From: CANQBR01 sp964641395
GTDB lineage: Bacteria; Bacillota; Negativicutes; Acidaminococcales; Acidaminococcaceae
Assembly (NCBI GenBank): GCA_964641395.1
Contig: CAZXKQ010000009.1
Span: 1-61,475, forward strand
DNA: 61,475 nucleotides
Direction: 5' to 3'
The translations under genes were made by a program, and so were the position numbers. The notes under the pieces are model-generated. The model was not told the DNA's origin, did no database searches, and saw only the letters and a list, made by a program, of their open reading frames with translations. Of the stretch, positions 16,050 through 23,805 are shown piece after piece (within the stretch, counting starts at the first letter, position 1; each line of letters opens with the position of its first letter).

Positions 16050-17786
16050 ATGGCAAATGCGAGCAGCGGTGATATTTACGGCCTGCAACGAGTGATAGAG
16101 AGGTGCTTCGACGCCTTGCAGCAAGAGCTGGCCGTGGTCAACACCAGTGTAGAACAAGTGAAGGGGGATCTACAGGGGGTCCAAGCCGACCTAGGCACCC
16201 TTGCCCAAAACTTTCACGACTATGTGCAAGCCCAGGGCCGGGCCAATGTGAAGTCCAGTGCCAACCAGCAGTTGATTCAACTCCATCAGCTCCTCAAGCA
16301 GCGCTTCGGTCAATATGACGAAGTGAGGAGGCTGGCTACAGGTATTTTACAGGCCGATGATGTGGGCATCGTCACCAAGGAAGCCATCACCAGCGCCACA
16401 GAAGATATAATGCTTTCCGCGCCTGGCTATTGGCTGGCTCCCTGTTTGGTGGCCCTGGCCGCCTGGATTGCCGACCGGCCCGGTTTAGCCAACAAGGCAC
16501 TGCAGGAGGGCATCAGGCGCAGTGATGAAAAAACCTCCCTCTTCTTTGCCCTGGTCTGCCGGAGGGCCGGACGCCCGGCCGCCGCCTTGAAGTGGACGCA
16601 GCGCTACTTGGCGACCCAGGAAGAGGAAAGCGTGGATCGCAAGACCATGGTGGTCCTGAAGGCCTTCGTCAACGGCCTCTTAGGGGTGGATTCCGAAGGG
16701 GTGGTGGAGCGGCAGATCAGCCACTGGCTGAAGACCTTGCTGGGCAAGCCAGGCTTTGTAGAGGAGCAAACGAAGCAGTGGTCAGAGGCCTTCACTTTGA
16801 AAAAGCCCCAATATGCCGGCACTGACTACCCCTATTTGCAGCAATACAGCGAAACCTGGCCCGTCCTGGCGGATGTCATGGGCGGTGCGGAGCTGCACGG
16901 CAAGGTGCTGGCCTATTTTGACGGCGTCTTCCAGCAGGAGGAGGGGAATGAATCCCTCAGCGACCAGCTGGACGCCATCCTCTTCAGCCTGGTCACCGAC
17001 TACGACGACGAAGAGCTGCCTCTCAGGCGGAAGGAAAAATACAACCAGCTGTTGGTAGATTTTGAGGGCGACAGTGAAGAGGCTAAGCGGCACATGGCCT
17101 TGGAAGAGATAGCCTTTGCCAGCCATAAGGACTTCACCCAGCTCTTGACTGACGCCGCCCTCCACCCAGAGATCTCCCATGCCGGGCCTGCCGTGCAGAA
17201 ATTCGCCATCGCCCTTTCCCGGGAATGGATAGGCAATGCTTACAACGATGTGGTGGGCCAAAATAGGCTGAAGATACCTAATGAGATCCTCATCAAGGTG
17301 GACAGCTTCCAGGACAAGACTGCCGATGGCCGGGATGAGGAAGAAATACTGGGACGGTTCAACAAAGTGGTCGCCCAAGAGAAGGCGGCAGCCTTGGCCC
17401 AATGCGTAGTAAAGCCCTCCACCCGCTTCTGGCTCCTGCTATGGCTCTTACTGGCAGTGGTAGCTGCGGCCAACGCGGTGGCCGAATCCTCCATCCTGTG
17501 GGGCATCGGAGCCACCTTGGGGTTTTGCTTTGCCTTTCAATGTTATGGCACCACCCGCAGGGTGGCGGCAGCCCGTAAGGAGCTAGTTGCCCAGTTTGGG
17601 CAAAAACTGGACAGCGGTACCCAGATTTTGCGGGCCCTCTTGGCGGAGGTAGTGGATATACGGGAAGAATTTGCCGTTAAGGATCAAGAGAGTCACAAAG
17701 TCAGCGCTTTTCTCCAGCAGCTCAGTCCTGAGCAATATGTCAAAAGGTCTGCCACCTCGCGGCGGCGTATCAATGTTAGCAGTTAA
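16050..17786 (+). CDS. uncharacterised coiled-coil membrane protein of the Ycf46 cassette
   Basis: A 578-residue protein whose family I do not recognise. Residues about 10-95 form a likely coiled coil (hydrophobic heptads such as VNTSVEQVKGDLQGVQADL). Residues about 120-440 are helical and may form a repeat solenoid (ALKWTQRYL, VVLKAFVNGLLG). Two adjacent membrane segments follow at about 458-500 (FWLLLWLLLAVVAAANAVA and WGIGATLGFCFAFQCYG). The last 75 residues are again helical and charged. There is no signal peptide, so both large parts are probably cytoplasmic with a hairpin anchor. AGGGGAGGTAA precedes the ATG. It is the first gene after the cassette promoter, 18 bases before the zinc-ribbon gene. 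Its role as a membrane platform for the ATPase is inference. Confidence 0.75.
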   Translation: MANASSGDIYGLQRVIERCFDALQQELAVVNTSVEQVKGDLQGVQADLGTLAQNFHDYVQAQGRANVKSSANQQLIQLHQLLKQRFGQYDEVRRLATGILQADDVGIVTKEAITSATEDIMLSAPGYWLAPCLVALAAWIADRPGLANKALQEGIRRSDEKTSLFFALVCRRAGRPAAALKWTQRYLATQEEESVDRKTMVVLKAFVNGLLGVDSEGVVERQISHWLKTLLGKPGFVEEQTKQWSEAFTLKKPQYAGTDYPYLQQYSETWPVLADVMGGAELHGKVLAYFDGVFQQEEGNESLSDQLDAILFSLVTDYDDEELPLRRKEKYNQLLVDFEGDSEEAKRHMALEEIAFASHKDFTQLLTDAALHPEISHAGPAVQKFAIALSREWIGNAYNDVVGQNRLKIPNEILIKVDSFQDKTADGRDEEEILGRFNKVVAQEKAAALAQCVVKPSTRFWLLLWLLLAVVAAANAVAESSILWGIGATLGFCFAFQCYGTTRRVAAARKELVAQFGQKLDSGTQILRALLAEVVDIREEFAVKDQESHKVSAFLQQLSPEQYVKRSATSRRRINVSS

Positions 17787-17803
17787 GTGGCTAGGGGGTA
17801 GGG

Positions 17804-18076
17804 ATGATGGCTGATAAAGACAGTTTAGCTACAGCAGGGCAGGGGCCTGCCAAGGCCTGTCCTAAGTGCGGCGCAGTGAATCCGGCAAGTGCTAAATACT
17901 GCGGGGCCTGCGGCACCCCGTATCCGACGGTTACAACTGAGCCTGGGAGGCCGCCGGCGAGGAGAGAAAGGGTAGGGCGGCAGCAGGCCGAGCCTGTCTT
18001 CAGGGCCGCCTTTGCTGAGAGGCTGCCCGACTGGGAGCTAGAGCCGCCGCAGATGCCGGTGAGGAGGCACAGATGA
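17804..18076 (+). CDS. zinc-ribbon small protein of the Ycf46 cassette
   Basis: A 90-residue protein with one zinc ribbon near the N-terminus: CPKCGAVNPASAKYCGACG (residues 19-37), a CxxC-x10-CxxC arrangement. The rest is basic, then acidic, and looks flexible. No membrane segment is seen. Such ribbons often mediate protein contacts or recruit a partner ATPase. A GGGGG-type ribosome site precedes ATG-ATG at 17804/17807. Its last codons overlap the next start in ATGA (18073-18076), so translation is coupled. Confidence 0.75.
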   Translation: MMADKDSLATAGQGPAKACPKCGAVNPASAKYCGACGTPYPTVTTEPGRPPARRERVGRQQAEPVFRAAFAERLPDWELEPPQMPVRRHR

Positions 18077-18546
18077 GGGAACTATCCTTGAAACCCCCTT
18101 CCACCTACGCAGACTGGGCCGGGGTTTTGCAATTGTTAAAGGACAGGGCGGACGACGAGGCTGTGCTACAGGCCATGCAGGCCGGCACCATCGCCTGGCA
18201 GTCAGGGGTGGCCGAGCGCTTTACCAAAAGGCTGAGCGGCGCCCTCAATTACCGTCTGGACCAGGCGGCTGCTAAGTTCCACAAGGAGATCAAGCAGGCT
18301 GCCGGCCAGGAAGGGGCCGTGGTGGCAGCCCTGCTAGCCCTGCGCAAGGAGCTGTGCTTCTTATATGAGGCCGTCAACCTGCCTGCCATCCCAGACCAGG
18401 ACAGGGAGCAGTACCGGCAGCTGGTCAGCTCCCAGGCGGACAGGATGCAAAGGTCCCTGGAAGATTCTGCCCTCCAAGATACTAGCGGCAAACTGGCCAG
18501 CATCGTGAGGAAGCACCCCATAAACCAGTTGGGAAAGGACAGTTGA
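18073..18546 (+). CDS. uncharacterised helical protein of the Ycf46 cassette
   Basis: A 157-residue soluble protein, mostly helical and charged (segments VLQLLKDRADDEAVLQAM and FHKEIKQAAG). No family is recognised, and no signal peptide or membrane segment is visible. The start overlaps the zinc-ribbon stop, and the AAA+ gene begins 3 bases after its stop, so it is tightly bound into this cassette. It could be an adaptor for the ATPase; that is inference from position. Confidence 0.7.
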   Translation: MRELSLKPPSTYADWAGVLQLLKDRADDEAVLQAMQAGTIAWQSGVAERFTKRLSGALNYRLDQAAAKFHKEIKQAAGQEGAVVAALLALRKELCFLYEAVNLPAIPDQDREQYRQLVSSQADRMQRSLEDSALQDTSGKLASIVRKHPINQLGKDS

Positions 18547-18549
18547 GCT

Positions 18550-20124
18550 ATGAGTGATAGCAACAAAAGCAGGGAACTGTTAAGAAGGTACTCTATCGCC
18601 CGGATTCCCTTCATAGCTATTAATACCATAGAGAGGGCCAGGACTTTGGCACTGCTGAAGGAGGTGTGTGAGGAACTGAGCCTTTCCTTCTACGTGCACA
18701 CCCTGTCCAAGGGTATTTACGATTTGGCCTCCGGCCGCTCTATAAACGAGGACAAGTCCCTGTACGGGGCCATTGACTTTATGAGCGAGCAGATGAGGCG
18801 GAAGCAGTATCTAACCCTGGTTTTGACCGAAGTTCCCGATCTGAGCAATGATAATGGCGATGTAAGGCAGCTTTTGGACCTGGTCACCCTGGCTAACGAG
18901 TCCGGGGGCGTAGTGATGGTCCTGACCAATAACCCAGTCTGGAACCGCCTGCAAAGGTTAGGCATGGTGCTCAGCATCGACCTGCCTAATGAAGAAGAGA
19001 TGTACGGCATCATCAAGGCCTATATAGACGATTACCGCTCCGAAATCCCCATTGAATGGGAGGAGGGGGACATTAGGGAGGCCGCGTCCACCCTGGCAGG
19101 GGTGACGCAGATCGAGGCGGAGAACGTTATCGCCGCCTTGATAGCCAATAAGAGCATTAAAAAGGCGGATATGGACGAGATCAGGTATGCGAAGGACCGC
19201 TTATTCTCCGATATATCCGGCTTGGAAAAGATAGAGGTGGATGAAGGCCTCATCAACGTAGGCGGCCTGGCGGGGCTGAAAAAATGGCTCGCTGAGAAAA
19301 AGGAATTATTTACGCCGCAGAAGAGGGCGGTGCTGCGCCAGAGGGGCCTGCAACCTCCCCGGGGCATCCTGTTAGTGGGGGTGCCTGGCTGCGGCAAGTC
19401 CCTCTCGGCCAAAGCTGTCGCCGCCAGTTGGAAGCTCCCCCTCTACCGCTTAGACTTCGCCACCGTGCAAGGCCAGTATGTGGGTCAAAGCGAGCAGCAG
19501 CTGAAAGATGCCCTGCTCACGGCAGAAAACGTCTCTCCCTGCATCCTCTGGATAGACGAGATCGAGAAGGGCCTGGCCGGTGCTGGAACCTCCAATGATG
19601 GGGGAGTGTCTACCCGTATGGTGGGCCAATTTTTGTTCTGGTTGCAAGAGTGCAGGAAGCAGGTCTTCGTAGTGGCCACGGCCAACGACGTGTCCATGCT
19701 GCCTTCGGAGCTTTTGCGCAGAGGGAGGTTTGACGAGCTGTTCTTCGTGGATCTGCCCACTGCCCTGGAACGCGCGGAAATCATCACCCTCTATATGCAG
19801 AAATATCTAGATCTTTCCCTTACTGCTGCTTTCGCTGAAAAACTGGTGGAACTGACGGACGGCTTTACTGGCGCCGACTTAGAATCGGCGGTGCGGGATC
19901 TGGCCTATCGAACCCTGGCTAACAGGGATTTCTGCCTCAATGAGGAAAACATGCTCACAGCCTTCAACAATGTGATACCCCTATCCCAGACCAGTCCGGA
20001 GAAGATTGAAGGGATACGGGAGTGGGGTAAGGAGAGGGCCGTGCCTGCCTCAGGCAAGCCTATAGGCGGCGAGAAACTCGCCCAAAAACAAGGGGTCGCC
20101 AGGGCCCGCAAGGTATTGGTGTAA
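18550..20124 (+). CDS. Ycf46-type AAA+ ATPase
   Basis: A 524-residue AAA+ protein. Residues 1-225 form an inactive RecA-like domain, as in cyanobacterial and plastid Ycf46. The catalytic AAA domain starts with VGGLAGLKKWL, then has Walker A GVPGCGKS (277-284), a pore-loop region near GQYVGQSEQQ, Walker B ILWIDEIEKG (332-341), a sensor-1 region with TANDVS, and an arginine finger in LLRRGRFDE. The C-terminal lid is present (ELTDGFTGADLESAVRDLA). There is no protease domain or membrane segment. Ycf46 proteins are linked to stress or CO2 responses in cyanobacteria, but the molecular role is unknown. The gene begins 3 bases after the preceding stop. Confidence 0.85.
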   Translation: MSDSNKSRELLRRYSIARIPFIAINTIERARTLALLKEVCEELSLSFYVHTLSKGIYDLASGRSINEDKSLYGAIDFMSEQMRRKQYLTLVLTEVPDLSNDNGDVRQLLDLVTLANESGGVVMVLTNNPVWNRLQRLGMVLSIDLPNEEEMYGIIKAYIDDYRSEIPIEWEEGDIREAASTLAGVTQIEAENVIAALIANKSIKKADMDEIRYAKDRLFSDISGLEKIEVDEGLINVGGLAGLKKWLAEKKELFTPQKRAVLRQRGLQPPRGILLVGVPGCGKSLSAKAVAASWKLPLYRLDFATVQGQYVGQSEQQLKDALLTAENVSPCILWIDEIEKGLAGAGTSNDGGVSTRMVGQFLFWLQECRKQVFVVATANDVSMLPSELLRRGRFDELFFVDLPTALERAEIITLYMQKYLDLSLTAAFAEKLVELTDGFTGADLESAVRDLAYRTLANRDFCLNEENMLTAFNNVIPLSQTSPEKIEGIREWGKERAVPASGKPIGGEKLAQKQGVARARKVLV

Positions 20125-20192
20125 GCCTGGGGCTGAGGGCCTGGGAGGTTAAAGGTTCAAGCGGGGGTGCCCAGTCGGCGGAGGGAGTAACA

Positions 20193-20687
20193 GTGCCTAG
20201 ACCCATCTTAAAACCTGTATTAAAAGCAGAAAAAGCGGTTAACAGCCTGAGGGCCCAACCTGTCAAGGAAGAGGGACGCACTGGGCAGAAGCTGGATAAA
20301 ATGCACCTGGACAGGCTGTTGCGCCAGCGGCGTTCCTCCCGCTACCTGCAGGCCTTGGCAGAGCTGGATGTAGGCGGGCCAGTGCAAAATCAAGCCAAGG
20401 TGGAGGAAATTATCCACGCCCTTGGGGAGGAGTTTCCCGAAGTAGAACTGCACAGTATCTTATTAGGCATTGTCTCTAGCTGCCAGTTAGGGGTTCCCTA
20501 TGAAGTGCACACCTTAGATATCACAGGCCAGATCATCCAGCATTACAAGAGGGGCCAGCCCCTGCCTGGAGGGTTGGAAAAGGCCCGCTCCCTGGCCCTG
20601 CGGGGCGGCTATGCCTTTATCGAAGTTTATCCAGACTGCTGCCGGGCCGTCAACATGGACGGGAGCGTGGCAGTAATACCCACTTAG
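20193..20687 (+). CDS. uncharacterised protein closing the Ycf46 cassette
   Basis: A 164-residue protein of unknown family. The N-terminal 50 residues are basic (LDKMHLDRLLRQRRSSRYL), followed by a compact domain with EEFPEVELHSILLGIVSSCQ and a C-terminal strand-rich part with YAFIEVYPDCCRAVNMDG. It starts at GTG 20193 after GGAGGGA. It lies 68 bases after the ATPase gene on the same strand with no terminator between, so it is probably the fifth gene of the operon. Three cysteines lie in the last 65 residues, two of them adjacent. Confidence 0.65.
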   Translation: MPRPILKPVLKAEKAVNSLRAQPVKEEGRTGQKLDKMHLDRLLRQRRSSRYLQALAELDVGGPVQNQAKVEEIIHALGEEFPEVELHSILLGIVSSCQLGVPYEVHTLDITGQIIQHYKRGQPLPGGLEKARSLALRGGYAFIEVYPDCCRAVNMDGSVAVIPT

Positions 20688-20705
20688 CGGCTTCCTGGGA
20701 AGTAG

Positions 20706-20733
20706 CCCAGGGCGGAGCATTGCCCGCCCTGGG
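20706..20733 (+). terminator. hairpin at the end of the Ycf46 cassette
   Basis: CCCAGGGCG (20706-20714) pairs with CGCCCTGGG (20725-20733). There is no T tract after it, so termination would need Rho or be partial. The rest of 20734-20846 shows no gene. Confidence 0.4.
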
Positions 20734-20846
20734 AGCAGGCGGCACAGTTCTGGGCCTGGCCCAGCGCCACAACTCCCGCAGCTGTAGCAGGGCGGGGGAA
20801 TTTTTTAAAAAAGCATGGCTCAGCTATACTTTTTGCTGCCAAAGTT

Positions 20847-20855
20847 TGGTATAAT
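20847..20855 (+). promoter_or_regulatory. extended -10 promoter for the small membrane protein group
   Basis: TGG-TATAAT with the -10 at 20850-20855; no good -35 hexamer. A TTTTTTAAAAAA block (20802-20813) lies upstream, as at the hrcA promoter. Confidence 0.5.
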
Positions 20856-20904
20856 AGTAGCGTTATAAGGGGGAGAGTTTGCCCTTTTCCAGGGAGGTAA
20901 TAGT

Positions 20905-21405
20905 TTGGACCCTTTGTACACGGAAGAGTCCCACAGCCAGGGGAACAGGAAGCTGCTCAGCGGCGTAGCCCTGCTCATCATCGGCTGCATGTTCGCCTAC
21001 GAGCTGTACAATGTCTACGGCCACGGCCACTTCAACCTCCTAGGCTGGGGGATGAACTTCTGCCTCCTGGGCCTTTGGATCTGGCGCAACTGCTACCACT
21101 ACACCCTGCTCCTCTACCGGGGCCGGCTGGAGGTGGTCACCCACGGCCTGGGCCTGCGCCGCACCTACCAGGTGGACCTGGCCCAGACGGAGAGCTTTAC
21201 CAACCGCTACGTGCGCAGCTTCTTCCGCCGGACCAAGATCAGCAGGTACGTCCACCGCTACAACTCCCTGGACGGCAACCAGCAACGGCTGCTGGTGTTC
21301 CGGGAGGGGAAGAAGGGCCGGCTGGTAGGCCTGCTCTTCAAGGCCAGCGAGGACTTCGTCCGCCAGCTGCGGCGGCAGATGCCGGAAAAATATCTGGAAC
21401 TATAA
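20905..21405 (+). CDS. membrane protein with PH-like cytoplasmic domain
   Basis: A 166-residue protein with two membrane segments at about residues 18-34 (LLSGVALLIIGCMFAYEL) and 43-60 (LLGWGMNFCLLGLWIW). The soluble part that follows has alternating strands (LLLYRGRLEVVTHGLG, RLLVFREGKKGRLVGLL) ending in a helix, as in bacterial PH (bPH2, YdbT-like) domains. It starts with TTG at 20905 after AGGGAGGTAA. Function is unknown. It leads a group of three membrane protein genes on one strand. Confidence 0.65.
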   Translation: MDPLYTEESHSQGNRKLLSGVALLIIGCMFAYELYNVYGHGHFNLLGWGMNFCLLGLWIWRNCYHYTLLLYRGRLEVVTHGLGLRRTYQVDLAQTESFTNRYVRSFFRRTKISRYVHRYNSLDGNQQRLLVFREGKKGRLVGLLFKASEDFVRQLRRQMPEKYLEL

Positions 21406-21454
21406 GCAGGCCTGCGGCCTTTAGCTAAGCTTGGAAAGGTTAGGTAATGATGCT

Positions 21455-21745
21455 ATGAACGAGTTAGCCGCCGTCCCCTCCCTCTCTATCTGCGCCCGGG
21501 TCTTCCATGTCAGCGTAGGGGCCCTGGTCTACATCTACTTGGTGGCCGCCGTCCTGGGCCCGGAGCGGAAGGCTAAGTGGTTCCGCAAGCGGAAGAAGTA
21601 CACCTTCTTTAACCGCCGGGGCATCTTCGGGGAGGACATCAACTTCGGCTATCCCATCTGCTGGCAGGGCATCCTGGTCTTCATCATCATCATGGGGCCG
21701 ATTTTAGGCCTGGGTTACTGGTATATCTTCAAATTGCCGTATTGA
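21455..21745 (+). CDS. small membrane protein, unknown
   Basis: A 96-residue protein with two predicted membrane segments (FHVSVGALVYIYLVAAVLG and GILVFIIIMGPILGLGYWY) and a basic stretch between them (RKAKWFRKRKKY). The ATG at 21455 is chosen; the in-frame TTG at 21431 has no ribosome site. The family is not recognised. It stops 10 bases before the RseC-like gene, so it is probably co-transcribed with it. Confidence 0.6.
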   Translation: MNELAAVPSLSICARVFHVSVGALVYIYLVAAVLGPERKAKWFRKRKKYTFFNRRGIFGEDINFGYPICWQGILVFIIIMGPILGLGYWYIFKLPY

Positions 21746-21755
21746 GGGCTGCAAG

Positions 21756-22190
21756 ATGGCTGGCTTAGACAATGAGGTTATCGGCATCGTGACCAAGCGC
21801 AACGGGGAGCGGGCCCAGGTGAGGGTGGACAAAAACCGCAGCACCCGCCTCCAGGTGCCTAAGTACCTGGACTGCTGGAACCCCATCGGGGCCAAGGAAG
21901 GCCAGACGGTGGGCGTAGACTACCAGGAGATGGACAGCCGCAAGGCTAAGCTGATCTACTACTGCCTGCCGCTGCTGGGCCTGGGAGCTGGAGCCGTCTT
22001 CGGCAACAGCCTGGCCATCTTCTTCCACGGCGAAAGGCTGCTCTACATAGGGGTGGGCATGGTGCTGTGGCTCTTCGTAGCCTACAGCTATGCCAAAATG
22101 TTTAAGCGGGATGCTATGAACAGGGGCATCCAGCCGGTTATCAACGCAGTAGAAGTGCAAGAACTAGTTATAGACAGGGGCGGGGACTAG
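21756..22190 (+). CDS. RseC/MucC-like membrane protein
   Basis: A 144-residue protein with an N-terminal OB-like segment (GIVTKRNGERAQVRVDKN) and two central membrane segments (about 70-110), the layout of the SoxR-reducing-system/RseC family. In proteobacteria RseC acts with Rnf in reducing SoxR or in sigma-E control; in anaerobic Bacillota it usually sits near redox genes. Here only one cysteine (CWNP) is seen in the N-domain, whereas the family normally has a cluster, so an iron-sulphur role is doubtful. No rnf genes are present. Confidence 0.65.
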   Translation: MAGLDNEVIGIVTKRNGERAQVRVDKNRSTRLQVPKYLDCWNPIGAKEGQTVGVDYQEMDSRKAKLIYYCLPLLGLGAGAVFGNSLAIFFHGERLLYIGVGMVLWLFVAYSYAKMFKRDAMNRGIQPVINAVEVQELVIDRGGD

Positions 22191-22219
22191 GCTTCCCCCC
22201 TTCTGTCCTGGTGGACGTT

Positions 22220-22786
22220 ATGAAAGTGGTTTTAGCGTCAGCCTCTCCCAGACGGCGGCAGTTGCTGCTCCAGGCCGGCTGGCAGCCCTTGGTCTGTCCC
22301 TCTGCTTATACAGAGGCCGGCCGGGGCCGCAGCCCCGCCGAGCTAGTGGCCGCTAACGCCCTAGGCAAGTGCCAGGCGGTGGTGGCTGCCAGAGGGGACC
22401 AGCTGCCTACAGTGGCAGCCGACACGGTGGTAGTGGTTGATGAGAAAATATTAGGCAAGCCCCGGACGGAGGCAGAGGCGGCAGAGATGCTGCGGCTGCT
22501 GTCGGGGCGGAGCCACCTGGTGCTGACAGGAGTGGCTGTCAGCTTCCAGGGCCGGATACTGCAAGACGTCTGCACCACCCGGGTGCAGTTCCGCCCCCTA
22601 GGGGAGGAGGAGATCGCCAGCTACGTCGCCAGCGGCGAGCCCCTGGACAAGGCTGGGGCCTATGGCATCCAGGGCCGGGGGGCCCTGCTGGTGGAGGGGA
22701 TTGAAGGCTGCTACAGCAATGTGGTGGGCCTGCCCCTAGCCCGGCTGTATCTGATGTTGAAAAAGATAGGAGCGTTGCCTGACTAA
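22220..22786 (+). CDS. maf: Maf family nucleotide pyrophosphatase
   Basis: A 188-residue Maf/YhdE-type pyrophosphatase that hydrolyses dTTP/UTP or modified nucleotides, linked to division control and house-cleaning. It starts with the hallmark MKVVLASASPRR and has AADTVVVVDEKILGKP and the GAYGIQGRGALLVEGI segment. The ATG at 22220 follows GGTGGA at a suitable distance; the GTG at 22211 lies within that site. Its stop overlaps the radC start in TAATG, giving translational coupling. maf-radC-mreBCD is a well-known order in Bacillota. Confidence 0.92.
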   Translation: MKVVLASASPRRRQLLLQAGWQPLVCPSAYTEAGRGRSPAELVAANALGKCQAVVAARGDQLPTVAADTVVVVDEKILGKPRTEAEAAEMLRLLSGRSHLVLTGVAVSFQGRILQDVCTTRVQFRPLGEEEIASYVASGEPLDKAGAYGIQGRGALLVEGIEGCYSNVVGLPLARLYLMLKKIGALPD

Positions 22787-23780
22787 TGCCGAAAACCGTC
22801 GCTTTACCAAGGGGGGACGGTAGGAGCAAGGTGATCGAAGAAGAGCAGAGGGACGGGAGAAGCGGGGAGCTGGAGCAGCTGTCCGCCTCTTGGAGCGGCG
22901 GAACTCAGCCTGAGGTGGCTGGGGAAGGCGGCNNNNNNNNNNNNNNNNNNNNNNNNNNNNNNNNNNNNNNNNNNNNNNNNNNNNNNNNNNNNNNNNNNNN
23001 NNNNNNNNNNNNNNNNNNNNNNNNNNNNNNNNGCTGTCCGCCTCTTGGAGCGGCGGAACTCAGCCTGAGGTGGCTGGGGAAGGCGGCCCGGAGCCCAGCA
23101 TCAAGGAGCTGCCGCAGAACCAGCGGCCGCGGGAAAGGCTGGCCCGGTTAGGGGCCCGCAGCCTGAGCGATGCGGAACTGGTGGCCGTCCTCTTAGGCAG
23201 CGGCAGCAGCGGCAACAGCGTGTTAGCCATAGCTTCCGCCCTCACCGCCGGCGGCGGCCTCTACACTAAGCTGGCCGTCGCCACCAAGGTCGGGGATCTG
23301 GCCCAGTACCGGGGCCTGGGAAAGGCCAAGGCGGCCACCCTTTTGGCGGCAGTCGAACTAGGGCGGCGGCTGGCAGGGGCCCAGGGGCCGGAGCTGTTGC
23401 AGCTGACCGATCCCGAGGCGGCCTATGGCTACCTGGCGCCTAAGCTGCGCTACTTGGCCCAGGAGCGCTTCTTAGTGGTGTACCTGAATGCCAAGAACCG
23501 GGTGCTGGAAGTAGACGAGGTGGGCAACGGCAACCTGGCCAGCGCGGTAGTGAGGGTCAGCGATGTTTTTAAGGGGGCCATCACCGCCAATGCGGCCACC
23601 ATCATGGTGGCCCACAACCATCCTAGCGGCGATCCCGCCCCCAGCCAGGCTGACCACCTGCTGACCCAGCGCCTCTACGAGGCGGGAAGGCTTTTAGGCC
23701 TGCCCCTTTTGGACCACCTGATCATAGGCAGCCAGGCCTACTATAGCTACAGGGAGCAGGGTTTCATAATCCAGGATTGA
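22786..23780 (+). CDS. radC: DNA repair protein RadC (JAB/MPN domain), split by a false gap
   Basis: A RadC-family protein with an N-terminal helix-hairpin-helix part (LARLGARSLSDAELVAVLLG) and a C-terminal JAMM metalloprotease-like domain (MVAHNHPSGDPAPSQADH). The 100 Ns at 22933-23032 fall in its N-terminal region. Both sides of the gap encode LSASWSGGTQPEVAGEGG in the same relative frame. Removing one 55-base copy plus the Ns leaves one uninterrupted frame of 279 residues from ATG 22786 to 23780. That start overlaps the Maf stop (TAATG). The first 55 residues are a low-complexity, charged extension before the RadC fold. RadC's biochemical role is still uncertain. Confidence 0.88.
22878..22932 (+). 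repeat. 55-bp direct repeat, left copy at gap edge
   Basis: Identical over 55 bases to 23033-23087 and ends exactly at the N run. A perfect overlap of this length is typical of contig ends that share one assembly k-mer. Confidence 0.95.
22933..23032. other. assembly gap, 100 Ns, probably artefactual
   Basis: A run of 100 Ns directly between the two 55-base repeat copies. The true sequence probably has one copy and no gap, because that restores the radC frame. Confidence 0.9.
23033..23087 (+). repeat. 55-bp direct repeat, right copy at gap edge
   Basis: Begins exactly where the Ns end and matches 22878-22932 base for base. Confidence 0.95.
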
Positions 23781-23805
23781 AACTGGGAGGTTGGAGGAAG
23801 TAACG

